The notes under the pieces were generated by a model. The model did no database searches. It was given only the letters and a program-made list of their open reading frames with translations, and was not told the origin of the DNA. From Amblyornis subalaris (lineage: Eukaryota > Chordata > Aves > Passeriformes > Ptilonorhynchidae): DNA of 64,000 nt. The stretch is taken from contig JACAXG010000009.1 of assembly GCA_018881555.1 (NCBI GenBank), positions 14,283,326 to 14,347,325 of the forward strand. The letters are read 5' to 3'. Positions within the stretch are counted from its first letter, which is position 1, and the number at the start of each line of letters is the position of its first letter. The position numbers were made by a program, and so were the translations under genes. Of this stretch, positions 1 through 11,529 are shown piece by piece.

Positions 1-3000
1 GCAGATGACAAAAAAAATTCAAATTAGCCTTCTTTTAATTGTCTCCCTTGGTAGATGTGGAAGAATCTTATAATTTTGCATATTCAAAACACTAATCACC
101 CAATAACCAGATTTTTTTCTAGCTTTATGAGGGGTTTGGGTGGCAAATGAAAGAACTTCCTCGTTTGAAAAAGGAGTGAAGTTCAGCCTTGGAAAGTCAT
201 CTCTTCTTAATAATAGAACATTGAAGTCATCATGAAACTTAGAAATAGGGTTTTTTTCCTTATTATTTGTAGGCTGGAGTAGAACCAAAGGAGAGTCATC
301 AAGTGCCCTAAAAGCTCTAAAATTCAGAAACACGTGTCAAATTCACTGAGGTGTCTTTGAAGATACATCTTTACATACCTTTAGGGCCTCATTGTTTAGT
401 CAGTATGATGGGTGTCTGTACAGAATACCAGCACCTCTGCTCCTCTGTGCTCAGAGCAATCTGCTGGCAGGAGCGTGCACTGCTTGTGCTTGTGCACATG
501 CTTCCTCCTTCATAATGTGCCCATCAGTTCTTCCTTGGTTGTTGCAATGGCTTTCACAGGTGGGGCTGGCACAGGAACTCCTTGGCTTTTATCCTCATCA
601 GTTGTGATCTGTGCCTTACTCTGGTGTTCATATGCAACTCGTCTGCTGGTGTAAATGTGTTCATCTCTGCTGACATCTCTGTTTCAGTGTATCATTTGAT
701 CTGGTACTGGACTCATCTTCCTCTGCATCTTTGAGCTGCTGTTTGCAATTTTCGTCGATTTGTAATGTTGTGCTCTATGGTTAGGACACCAATTTAAAAA
801 AAAATATTATTATATCTGTTTAATCATGTCATAGTTGTGGGATACAAAGGTGCAATAGTTGTCTGTATTTTTGAGCTTTTATTTCCTATAGCTAAGAAAT
901 GCTTTGCCATTATTCATTTAGGTTTCCTCTCTAGACACCTGCATCCATATTTCAGTTGAGAAAACAAGAGACAACGAGTTTGGCTTCATCTTTGGCTCTT
1001 TGTTGGTCATCAGAAACTCTTGTCACAGCAGTGACACATCTGGAAGTCTCTGCTCTGGCCTGCAGCAACAGGGGTGAAACAGACCCTGACCGAGGCAAGG
1101 AAAGCTTACAACTTGCTTGCTGATGCTTTGCCCAGCTTTCACTAATGCCATTAGCTTCACAATTATGTGAACGCTAAATTGCAAATATACAGATCCATTA
1201 TCCCATATAGCCCTGTGCTATTTCAAGGTGACATTGAGCTACTGATTTGTGTTTTTAAATTGAAGGGTGGTCAATGGCCATACTTTACTCTGTAGCTTTT
1301 ACACAACTCTAAAATTGCAGCTCCGAAAAAGAAATATATCAGCCAAAATGCTGAGGACATTCATAGACTAACTCCCTATCAAAATGTTTATGATTGCAGG
1401 AATGTAAATGTACACTTGATTTAAAGAATTTGCTTTTGTGGTGAAAACTCTATCAAATCTACTCTTAGTTTCTAAAACCCACTGTTTTATTTTGTGTTGC
1501 ACCTGCTTTATAATTATGTGCAACACAAGGATAAAATACTCACGACTCTTTCCTGCAGACAATAAGGAGAAAGGGCTTTCAACACTGTGCTACAAGCATT
1601 TCAGCTTCTTCCCCCTGAGACTGAAGTATCATAGCAATTGAAGTTGTCAATTACTTTTAAAGCAAGCTGTTTATAGACCATTATTCCCAAGGCTTTATTT
1701 GCTTGCTTTCTTTGCAAGTAAGATGATGGAAACATTTCAGCTATTCAAAAATCTGCCACCATCTCTTCTAATGAGTTCCTACCATCAAAAGACCCTTTTT
1801 TTCTCTTCTTTCTCGGTCTCCTTGTTTCTCAGGGTTTTTGCTATAGACAGGAGGGTTTGAGAACTGTACACGAGTACTGCATATGGAATATATAGTGAAC
1901 TAAGCATCTGAAAATTAGAATCAAACATTTTTCTTTGATTTGTTTTGCATTTTGAAGGGTTCCATAATGTGACCATCATGTTAAATAAAGAAATGCCTTC
2001 TCTTTTGTGTTTCTTACTGTAGGATAAATATGGACTTTAGATGGCTGATAAACATTGGGTTTCACAAAGTCATTGGACTTAGTAGAGATATTTTGATAAA
2101 ATAAACCGCCTTGTAAAGGGAAGAGGTGAAAACCAGATAAATTAGAAGTCTCAGTTCTAATTTCCATGCAAAGATGTAATGCTGTAATACTCTTTTTCAG
2201 CATAGTTTAGCATGGTAATTTCAGACACACATGAATTGATACACAGCCTAAGAGAAGGATAGTATGATGATGTTTTCCACAATGTATCAGAGGAATGATT
2301 CCTAATGATGTCAAAGACTCATTAAACCCATCAAACAGGGTCCAGGTAAAACCATACCTGGAGTTTCTTGCTGCTCAGTAAGAATGGAATTACATGGGAA
2401 CAACTGAAGAGGACTACAGGATTGTAGTTTACAGGGTGATAAGTGAAAGGAAAGTAGATGTTAGAATTGAAGATGACCAAACTAAACCATTTAGATTCAC
2501 AGAACAAAGACTGAGGAGGGAAAATATGGAGGTATGAGTATATGAGGGTACTTCAGACACCAAAGAGGGAGATGAGTCTTTTAAACTAAAGACAGTTCTT
2601 GCTCTGGAAAAAAAAGTAGATAAGACCTGGCAACAAATAAACTTGAATGAAAATCGGAACACGGTTTAGGGACATCAACAGAATTAAAACTTTGGGACAG
2701 CTTCTTGACAGGATCATAATTGCAAAATTCATAGGTGTTTTAAGGAGTCCAGTGTTTTCACATCTTTGTTTATGCAGTGTGGTTGCTTGAAAGAGCTGAG
2801 GATCAATCTCATTAACCCAGAAGGCCTCTTCTGCTGTTGAGTACAAGAAATGGCATTTGAGTGACTAATTAGTCTTTTCTTTTTGTGTGTGAGGGGAAAA
2901 AGAAGCTAATATTCAGTTGTAATTGTTTTTCTGTTGCTATCTTTAGTTTTGACTTTGATTTTTGAGCATGCAATGGTGTGACCTTGATGTTGTCTTAAAA

Positions 3001-5346
3001 TAGTCTCCGAGGAGGATATATATTACACAAAGATATATGTGCTAATTAATGCCACATGTAATGCATTACAGCTGCTGACTAGAGGAAAACGCTCTATTCT
3101 AAATAAAAAAGTACATTACTAATATATTCTCTGAGTTCAATACCTTTAAATAGGCCCCCAGATTGCTCTTACTTGTGGACAACGCACCAGTGCATTGGTC
3201 TGTGCCCTCATTCATTGGTCTGCTTAAAGTATTTTTTATTTTTCTTTTGTTTGTTACCATAGCAACATTCAATAATTTTTTCCCCCAGTTGTTCAGTTTC
3301 AGAGGAATTCTTGAAAACTCCCAGGGATGAAAACAAAACAATAGCTGGGGAAAACACAGCTGAAGCACTATAGAGAAAACTCCAGACAACAGATAATAAT
3401 TTGTAAGCATGTAGAGCTCAGGTTTTGTTACCAACAGGAAGTGTGTTTGTGTAGCTGCTGTTTGGTTTCTCTTCCAGTAAATCCGTATCATTTTAACAGA
3501 AAGAAATATGTAGTTCAAATACTTACAAGATAAATGTACAATTAATTCATGAGAGGTTTTCTTTTTAAAACAGAAGTTTTACTATGATAATGGAAAAATA
3601 ATGCCAAGAAAGTATTTGAGAAAAATCGTTAGTGAAGATTTATCTTACGGTTTTTTTTCAATAAGGATAACTCTACAAATTTTTTTCCTTCTGTATTTTA
3701 TGTATGGTACAATAAATATAGGTATATTAATTTGTACTGCATGTGCTCTCTGGTTTGTTTTGCTACCAAGTGCTAGAGCTGAGTTGGGTAATACATTTAT
3801 TATTGCCCTGGAATAGGTTGAGAGCAGGAAATGAATGTCTGCTGTCAGGGGAGGAATGGTTCAAAGCCCTGCGAGGTCAACAGATGATTTTCCATTTACT
3901 GCAGTGGGTTTCGTTCGTTCTGTTTATCTCTGATAATTCATTATGATTTCAAGTGAGGTACAGGAGCAGCAGAATCAAATCCATATATATGCGACTATGG
4001 AATGGCAGCTTGCAGTGTTTAATATACTGCATGCAAGAAGCAGCTGGGTGCTTTTCTTATCAAAACGTATGACAGAAGGTTGATGGTGGGCATTAGAGAA
4101 CAAAGTATCACCAAGGAGGAGGGAGTTTAGTGCAGTAATAAAGCCAAGCAAATAAGCTCTATAATCAAATCAGAACCATAAATTGTTAAGGATTGGGCTT
4201 ATTATATTCTTGTAATAAATTCTGGTTTTGATTTATAATCTCTGCAGCTATACTTGCAAAATATTGAGTTATATTACTATATCTGTTGGGGAAAATTACT
4301 TCACATTGTATAATTCTCTACCTATTGTAACTATAGGCCTGATTAAAATAACATCTGAGTGTGGAGAATAAAATCCCATGTACCTTATTCTTTAAATCTG
4401 CAGTATTTGATAGCACTAACAAATATACTATAAACAATGCTGCTTTTATTTATTTCACTCACTTTTTCACACACTAAAAATGATACTATGTTTATGTACC
4501 AGAATCCTCCTATTGCTTATCTTTGTAGACAGGTTTTATTTACTTGAAGCATACCTTCTGCACTAAAAATATTTTTTTTTACTAATCTAAATGATTTCTG
4601 CTGCTTAGAACATATCTACTGTTAACTAACTCATCCTGGAGAAAAATGGCTTTAATCTCAGAGACTGCATTAAACTTAGAAAGAAGCTGAATCAATAAAG
4701 GTGAAGGTCATGGAAACAGATGATTAGAGCAAACAACAGGCTGCCTACTGTACAATAGGGTTATAAAATAAACCAAAACAAAAGTCTATCAGAATATATC
4801 AAGAATGAACTTTATGAATAGGTTACTCTTCAGAATGCAGAATGGTTGAATTTATCTCCTGCAGTTTTCCCCCCCTGCCTTTTCTGCGTCCCTTCCCCCA
4901 GCTCCTTTCTCTCTGTTCTTTTCCTCTTGTTTCCTGCTATGTTATAAACTAAATTACTCTGTGGAAAGACCGGTGAGCCCTGATTAACTAATGTGTCAGG
5001 TTTTAAATGCCCACAAGTATCTTGTGCTGACATGTATGTGATGTGAAATTAAAATTGCTCTGAAATAGGTGAAAAATGGACCACTTTGTTAACTGTGTAG
5101 CTGGCTTTTATCTCCCTGCACACATGTAATACAAATTCCCAGGTGAAATTTTGAGCTGATTTTTTGGAGTAGGATTCAGAGGAGAATTTGGGGGATGGGT
5201 CTGTAAATAGGAGGGCTGAATAGTAGCCACAGTGATTGAGGACTTGGTTTAGGTCCTAGAGCTAATAACAGTTAAGGTTAATGGTTTGAGGTGATTAACT
5301 GGTTTGAACCGGTCATTAATCTGCAGGAGGTGTCTTTAGTCTTGTT
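1..5346. other. Intergenic DNA, no gene recognised
   Basis: AT-rich sequence with frequent stops in all frames. The longest open frame, on the minus strand at 3099-3518 (139 codons), has no recognisable domain and no coding-like composition. I see no LINE tail, LTR terminus, tRNA or long tandem repeat here. Regulatory elements or non-coding RNA exons cannot be excluded by eye. Confidence 0.6.
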
Positions 5347-6074
5347 CACTATTGTAGTGGTGCAAGCAGTAGATACTGCTCAGGTCTTAGGTGAGGGCGT
5401 GGGCACCCAGCCTTGGTACTCTGACACAGGCATAGAAGTATAGCTGCTTGCCCTCCACTACTTATGGAAACTCTACTCTCCCCAGTTCAACACCCTGCAG
5501 GCCCTTGTCGTCATAGCAACCTGGTTTTCCCCTCCCTGTTCTACGTATGAGTCCATGTATAGTTATTTCCCTTTGTTAGTATGTGATAGGTTCCTGAAAG
5601 TTCTGTTTAATTCGACACCCCATTAGTTCTCCCCCAAAGCTCCTCCCTTGCCCTGTCCCTATTGGTCCTTATGTTGTATCCCCGCCTTTTCTCCTCCCCC
5701 TTGCCCTCAGATCATTGGTCCTGATGCTTTCTCCGCCCCTATCCAGTCCTGTATAAAACCTTGTGTCACCGACCTTCTTGGGGCTCTTTGTCTCTGACCC
5801 TTTTGCTGTTAAAAAACCCTGTTGGTGGAAACCACACGAAGAGTCCTCCCTCCTTCTCTACCTCTTCCAGCGCATCCTTGACACCGGCCCTAGGAGGCTC
5901 CACAGAGCGGGGAGCCTAGCTCCAGCTGTCGCCATGGTGGGCAGGGGAGCCAGCAAGAGCCCAGGAATTTGGTCGGGCTGCTGCTCTCAAGCGAGGTGAA
6001 GGCGTGAACCCCTGAGCCATCCCAGACGGGCATAGCGCAGTGGCTTCTGCAAAAGGAACACTGCCGCACACTAT
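5347..6074 (+). mobile_element. Solo LTR of an endogenous retrovirus (ERVK/ERV2-like), with 6-bp target duplication
   Basis: The LTR body is 5353-6068 (716 bp). It starts TGTAGTGG and ends CTGCCGCA, so it has the canonical TG...CA termini. Both sides are flanked by a perfect CACTAT duplication (5347-5352 and 6069-6074). A U3-like promoter is visible on the plus strand: two inverted CCAAT boxes (ATTGG at 5661 and 5714) and a TATA box TATAAAA at 5752-5758, followed by a GC-rich R/U5-like stretch. No internal retroviral region adjoins either side, so this is a solo LTR left by recombination. The perfect 6-bp duplication fits an ERVK/alpharetrovirus-type integrase. The family name cannot be assigned without a repeat library. 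Confidence 0.8.
5661..5758 (+). promoter_or_regulatory. LTR-derived core promoter (CCAAT x2 + TATA)
   Basis: Inverted CCAAT boxes ATTGG at 5661-5665 and 5714-5718 lie about 90 and 40 bp upstream of TATAAAA at 5752-5758. The spacing is typical of a retroviral U3 promoter. It would direct plus-strand transcription starting near 5782. Whether it is still active is unknown. Confidence 0.55.
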
Positions 6075-7113
6075 TGGTAAGAAATGACACCCTAGCATTT
6101 TGTTTAAACTTTGTTCTTTTGTTGTTGACAAATGAGTCTGAAAACATATGATATGAAATCAAATCCTACAGCATGATGTCACTTTTCTGGTGCTGTTTTC
6201 CCAGAGCTATGGTGGAGTTCTGACCTGATGGTGCTGGCAAAAATTTGACGCCTAATTCTGCATCTCAAAGTCTGGGTTTTTTCATTTCCTTTTCTCCATC
6301 AGTGTACTGCACACCTAGTAATTCTAAGTACTATTGAAAATTGGGACATTCCCTTAACTAAATATGGATTGGAGTCATACCTTTGTATTTTAAAAGCAGG
6401 GATATTAATTTTTAGCCAGAACTAAATTCAGAGTAGTGATGTTACCTTTGCCTGCTCCCAGCATATTTCATTTGTAGGCCGAAAACACTGGAGGAAATTT
6501 GCAGGAGGTGACTTAGAGGGTTTTAATCTCTGTGCCCTGCACTAGCCTAAGCCACAACGAAAATTTTGACAATCCACTTCAGCAAGCATGACAAGAGCAG
6601 TGCTGGAAATTTCACTGCAGCTGACCCAAAGCTGTTGATAAGAATGCACAAAGTTATTAAGCTAAAGCTGAAGAAGGCATCAATCATTTTGAAAGGATAC
6701 CATTTGATTCTTTCCTCAAAGTTCAATCTGACCTGACACCAGCCTAACAACATCCTTTTCTTCTATGCGGGCCCATCACTGTCTCATTCTGCTACATTGT
6801 TAATAGGGTAGGGCCAGTGGCAAAAAATAAAAATAAAACCCCCCCAGCTATGTCGATGTATATGAGGGTAATGAGGGAAGAGGAAAATAGAAGAGGTTAA
6901 AGGTTTACAGGTACAGAAAGAAAGTATCTTTGAAATACTAGTTTAAACTTGCTCTATTATTGAAGGCCTGTTTGTCACCTCCACAGAAGCATGTAAAAAG
7001 TGACTGGCACCTGAAATTACATTTTGAGATCAAATACTAAAAAAGTGCCTACCATTATCTTTTATTTGAAATATTAAATCTACCCCTCCTCTCTCTTTTA
7101 TATCACAGTCGCT
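6075..7113. other. Intergenic DNA, nothing recognised
   Basis: No open frame with recognisable content, no repeat tail and no RNA gene seen between the solo LTR and the polypurine array. Confidence 0.55.
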
Positions 7114-7329
7114 GAAAGAAAAGAAAGGAAAAGAAAAGAAAGGAAAAGAAAAGAAAGGAAAAGAAAAGAAAGGAAAAGAAAAGAAAGGAAAAGAAAAGAA
7201 AGGAAAAGANNNNNNNNNNAAAGAAAAGAAAGGAAAAGAAAAGAAAGGAAAAGAAAAGAAAGGAAAAGAAAAGAAAGGAAAAGAAAAGAAAGGAAAAGAA
7301 AAGAAAGGAAAAGAAAGGAAAAGGAAAGA
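7114..7329. repeat. 15-bp polypurine tandem array with assembly gap
   Basis: The array is made of near-perfect repeats of the 15-mer GAAAAGAAAGGAAAA, strictly purine on the plus strand. A run of ten Ns at 7210-7219 interrupts it, so the true copy number is not known. The minus-strand open frame through it reads as a repetitive FSFLF peptide and is an artefact of the repeat. Long homopurine/homopyrimidine tracts of this kind can form triplex (H-) DNA and are often polymorphic. Confidence 0.92.
7210..7219. other. Assembly gap (10 N)
   Basis: Ten consecutive Ns inside the polypurine array. The fixed small size suggests a placeholder rather than a measured gap. Confidence 0.99.
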
Positions 7330-7830
7330 GCGGAGATCTGGTCCTATTCATGAATGAAAGAGGAAGAATTCCAAGGAAAACACAATGCAGAGGAAACTTT
7401 GGTGGTAACAATGGATGTCGTGGATAAAGAACAAGCAGCTGGAAAAAAATTACCCTGACTCTAGAATTGAATTATACTTGGTGCAAAATAGGCCTATCTT
7501 TGCCATTGAACTTAAACCCAACATCCTATCAAAAATCAGGACACAGGGGCTGCTGCATTGTGGGCTCCCACTGCTTCTGGAGTGGCCTATTTATTTAAAT
7601 GACTGGACTTTGTGCACATACAGTAGACTGCTTCCTGGGAGTTGAGAGCTTTGTAAAATTATGTTACAAAATCAACACTGACTGTGACAGACCTTGAATT
7701 TTTCATATGGTGGAGTGGAACGAACAGGATAGCACAATATTCTCTTTCAGGTGCACACTTCAGAAAGGTTGACAAAGTGGCTGAACTTCTACGATTAAGT
7801 AAAAAGCATTAAGCCCTGGAATCCATTTAC
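7330..7830. other. Intergenic DNA, nothing recognised
   Basis: Unique-looking sequence between the polypurine array and the CR1 fragment. A 76-codon plus-strand frame at 7415-7645 has no recognisable features. Confidence 0.5.
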
Positions 7831-7993
7831 ATCATAGAATCATAGAAATCTTGAGTTGGAAGAAAACCCATAAGGATCACTGAGTCCAACTCCTTGTTCC
7901 TCACAGGATTACCTAAAACTAAACCATATAAGTACGAGTGTCATTCAGGCATTCCTTGAACTCTGATCGGCTTGGTGCCAAGTCACTGCTTTA
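7831..7993 (-). mobile_element. CR1 LINE, 5'-truncated 3' end
   Basis: The plus strand begins with the doubled octamer-like motif ATCATAGAATCATAGAA. This is the reverse complement of the ATTCTATG repeats that end avian CR1 elements. It is followed by diverged CR1 3'-UTR-like sequence (TTGAGTTGGAAGAAAACCC, then a GAGTCCAACTCCTTG segment and a CTTGGTGCC segment). The element is therefore on the minus strand, with its 3' end at 7831. Similarity fades near 7993, so it is a short 5'-truncated copy, as is usual for CR1. The upper boundary is approximate. Confidence 0.87.
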
Positions 7994-10900
7994 GATCTAG
8001 TCTGCCTGCTGTTATGATTAAAGATTATTGTGTAAACAACAGTTTAGTCCCAATACAAAAGATGTCACAGCAGATAGTGGATAAAGGACTATTTGCACTA
8101 GCTCACATCCCAGCACAAGTGACTCAGGTTGACTAGTTTGATGTGGGTCAAGTGCTGCTGTGGATGGGAAGCCTCATCACTCCTCTTTAAGGGTGCAGAC
8201 GTGTTGTTGTGGCCAGGAGGTGATTGTCCATAGCTTCTATAGCAGAGTTTCCAGGAGCACCTCTGCACTGACTATGCCCTATGACCATATAAGCATATGA
8301 CCACAACAGCCAGGTGAAGAGGAATTTCTCATCTTTTCTGAGCAATATAATAGTGCTCCTGGACTAGTGGTCTGTGTCTCCCTCAGCATGTCGTGCGCGG
8401 TGAAGTTAAATGTCCTTGTACCAGACATATCTTTGTCCTACTGCATTCCCATAGCAATGGCTTTAGTACCTCTTTGCAAGTCCATGTGCCATTTTGAGGC
8501 TGTGGCTCATGTCCAGAGGTTTCGGTGTCCTCACTATGTTTCTTTGCTGAAGGCAGAGGAGGAATTGCATGGGCATGAGGTACTCCATGCCAAAAGTTAA
8601 TTGCCAAATAAAAAGATGTTGGCAGCGTTGGAAATGGGGTGCACATAGATGTGGGTTGCCCATGGCACACATGCACATGGCAGTCTGGACACATTCCTGG
8701 TGGTCTGTTGCCTTGCCTGGCCATGTGTTTTTTGAAGGAAGGGCTACTGAGCATGGAAATTTTGGCCAGCAGAGCAGCTGAAGGTAGCCTAAATCTCTCC
8801 AGAGTGGTGGGCAGAACAGCGGTGCCTCCTGTGGCTCTTTGAGCACATGAGGAAGGAGGAGGTTAGAGTGAGATTGAGGATAACTGTGCTTTTTAATCTG
8901 GCACCCCTTCCACCATCTCTTATATCAGCTGCCCTCTTTTCCACCCCATTAACTGTAAGAGCATACCCTTTTATCAGCTTAAAGGCCTTAAAATACAGTA
9001 TTTCATATGTGGATTAAGGGCAATATGCAGCCCTAAGTAACTCATGCTGATGCATTCCTCTTTGGGGTCAAGTTGTAGAGGAGTGCTGCAAGGTTGCATG
9101 GCTTGTCTGTCGCTTACAAAAATAACAGATAAATAAATGCAATTTGTCAAACTCCCAGTTAAGAGTAATACATTTATGTCTGAATACAGTATTTCCCCTA
9201 GAGTTTAAATTAGTTTACTTACATTCAATATCAGAAACCAGAACACATGTACTTGTAGTTTTATGACCAAATCCATGACAATTTATTTTGTATGAAAGGT
9301 TAAATTACTTAATAACAGATTTCTCAGAATGTTTTTTCATTTTCTGGATGTTGGAAAAGAAGTGCAATTTTTTTTGCTTCTAGATAGTGAAAAAATACAT
9401 CATTATGTTCGCAGTTTGGCTATGTAAATGACCTTACTGATAAATGAAAATTGATATTTCAAAGCTGTAGTTTATTATAGCCTGATGGCATGTTAGCCCT
9501 TATCATTCAAGACAGTATTTAACTCTGAATAATACATTATGCTAACTCTCTGAAATTGTTATTATGAGATTTTAATGCACCATAAAACATGTCTTATGAT
9601 CTTCAGCAAGCTCAAATGTCAGTCTAACACATTAATCTCACATATATCTTGGAAAACAGTAGTTTGGCAAAAACTGTCTTCATATATTGCATTTCTTGTA
9701 CTATGTTTCACACGTGGATTTATGTGTAAGTATGGGATTTGCCCCATCTGAATAAAATGATTATCTTTTCTGCACACATAAAATATAGCAAAATGAGATC
9801 TGAGCCATGACTGGGAATCCTAGATTCTGTCAAAATTTCCTTATTAAATAAACAGTGTTGTTGACAAAGCAGACATGATACTGAGGGAATGTGTGTGAAT
9901 ATGTTCTTGTTTTTGCACTTGGACTTTTAATGTTGTCCCTTTCTGATGGGAAATTATTGGTCTTAGTTTAGATCATACTATTCTATTTTGACATTTCTGA
10001 GGCAAATGCATTAGCTAGTCTTGAGCTGGAGGATGATGGGCAAGCACAAGGACAGGGAAATAGATTCTTCTGGGCTCAGACTCTTGCAGCATAGGATTTT
10101 TGCAGAGTACAGCAAACAGTGGTTTGAGAACAGCTATCTCCGGTCAGGTAAGCCAAGTTTGTGCCTATTCACATTTGTGTGCACTCAGTCTCAGAGGTAC
10201 TCTGGGTCTTGTGAGGATAACTGCTGAAAGGATATACAGTCAGTCTGCTTCTCTCAAAACTAGAGCTAAACAATTGGCAGTTTATCTGCTGAGCCAAAGA
10301 TGTTCGCCAACCATCAGTCTGCTGGGGCAAGATGGCAACTCCATCATACCACTTTCTTTTTTTTGTGATAGTTAAGGTGGAAAAAAAGAAGCTGTCAGAG
10401 AGGTGTTGTGTTATCCAAATATTCCTGTAGCTGGTCAACACAAGTGGAGGAGTGCTTTGCAAGGCTTACAGTTGGACTCCTGCAAAGCAGCAAGTTTAGC
10501 ATTTATCCTTGGACCATAGCTGGAATTATCACTCCAGCTCTCTGTTCTAAATTTAGCAAAGGAAAGTCCTAAATTTAAGGGGTTTGTCTCATTTGTGTCT
10601 GTATTAGTCAAAATCTTGTAATTCTGGACTTAATTTGATAGGGCCCATATGAAGAATGGTTTAGAGGCCATCCCTATTTTTTCTTACTCTTTCTTTTTTT
10701 TTTTTTTTGTGAGAATGTATAGTTCACAAATCAGATTAGACATATTTCAAACTAAACTAAAAAGTAAACATCTGTGTTATTACATATGTCCTGCATGTTT
10801 CTTCCATAAGTACCTGGAAAATTAGTGAATGTAACCTATATCCTTTCAAATGTAACAGGTATTTAAATGAAGCAAACTGCAAAAGGCAAAAATTTTCTTA

Positions 10901-11260
10901 TCTATTCATACTGATTATTTAGGCAATGGGGTTTGGTCCAGAAAGCTCTGTAAAGAAAAACAATTTTTCATCCAAAACCAAATATTGTTCAACTGCCAGC
11001 TCACATTCATTCTCTACCTGTGGGCTAGTCATAGTTTCCTAACACAGTTCTTGTGAAATAAAAATGTAGCAACAGCTGTCCTTGAATCTGCATTACATTT
11101 TCTGGTTTTCAATCTAAAGGGCTTGACTACTGCCATGCTTCACATCATAAGCATATATTATATTTTTTGTCTCACCAGGTTTAGAATTTATGTCAAAAAT
11201 ATGAGGTCTGAAGGCTCTATTGAGATCTGTATTTATACCATTTCAGGATACATGCTTAGA
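7994..11260. other. Intergenic DNA, no gene recognised
   Basis: AT-rich from about 9.1 to 9.85 kb, with a slightly GC-richer patch at 8.36-8.86 kb that carries several short overlapping open frames on both strands. None has a recognisable domain. A T15 run occurs near 10694. No RNA genes seen. Confidence 0.5.
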
Positions 11261-11529
11261 TGTCGCTGTTGTCCCGGGGACGGAGAGGAATCACGACATA
11301 ATCACGATCCAAGAGTCAGTGAAAAGTGGATTTATTTATTAATATAAAGACCTATTTTATACCTTTAGTATGCTTGAAAGTCATAAGGTCATTGGTCTCC
11401 CGGCCATCCACCTCCCAGGATGATTGGCCAAGCTATTGCAACGCCTTACTCAAAATATTTGTGCATTCGGTATAATAACAAGTCTACAAGTGTATGATAT
11501 GAAGAAGTGTCGTTAGAAAAACATCTCGC
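11261..11529 (-). mobile_element. Short solo LTR (ERV), minus orientation
   Basis: The body is 11267-11523 (257 bp). On the plus strand it runs TGTTGTCCCGG...AAAAACA, so the termini are TGTT/AACA. On the minus strand a TATA box (TATAAAAT, 11361-11354) is followed about 15-25 bp later by overlapping AATAAA signals (11340-11331). A roughly 65-bp U5-like segment ending CCCCGGGACAACA comes next. This is the order of a compact LTR with a very short R. The flanks TGTCGC (11261-11266) and TCTCGC (11524-11529) match at five of six positions and may be an aged 6-bp target duplication. No internal viral sequence adjoins it. Confidence 0.7.

Noticed and set aside
3099..3518. 139-codon minus-strand frame
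   Set aside because: No domain, no coding-like composition and no plausible splice partners. This length is expected by chance in 64 kb.
5353..6068. Retroviral coding sequence next to the LTRs
   Set aside because: No gag-, pol- or env-like frame adjoins any of the three LTRs. Target duplications directly flank them, so they are solo LTRs.
7103..7411. 102-codon minus-strand frame with FSFLF repeats
   Set aside because: It is a direct translation of the 15-bp polypurine array and spans the N gap.
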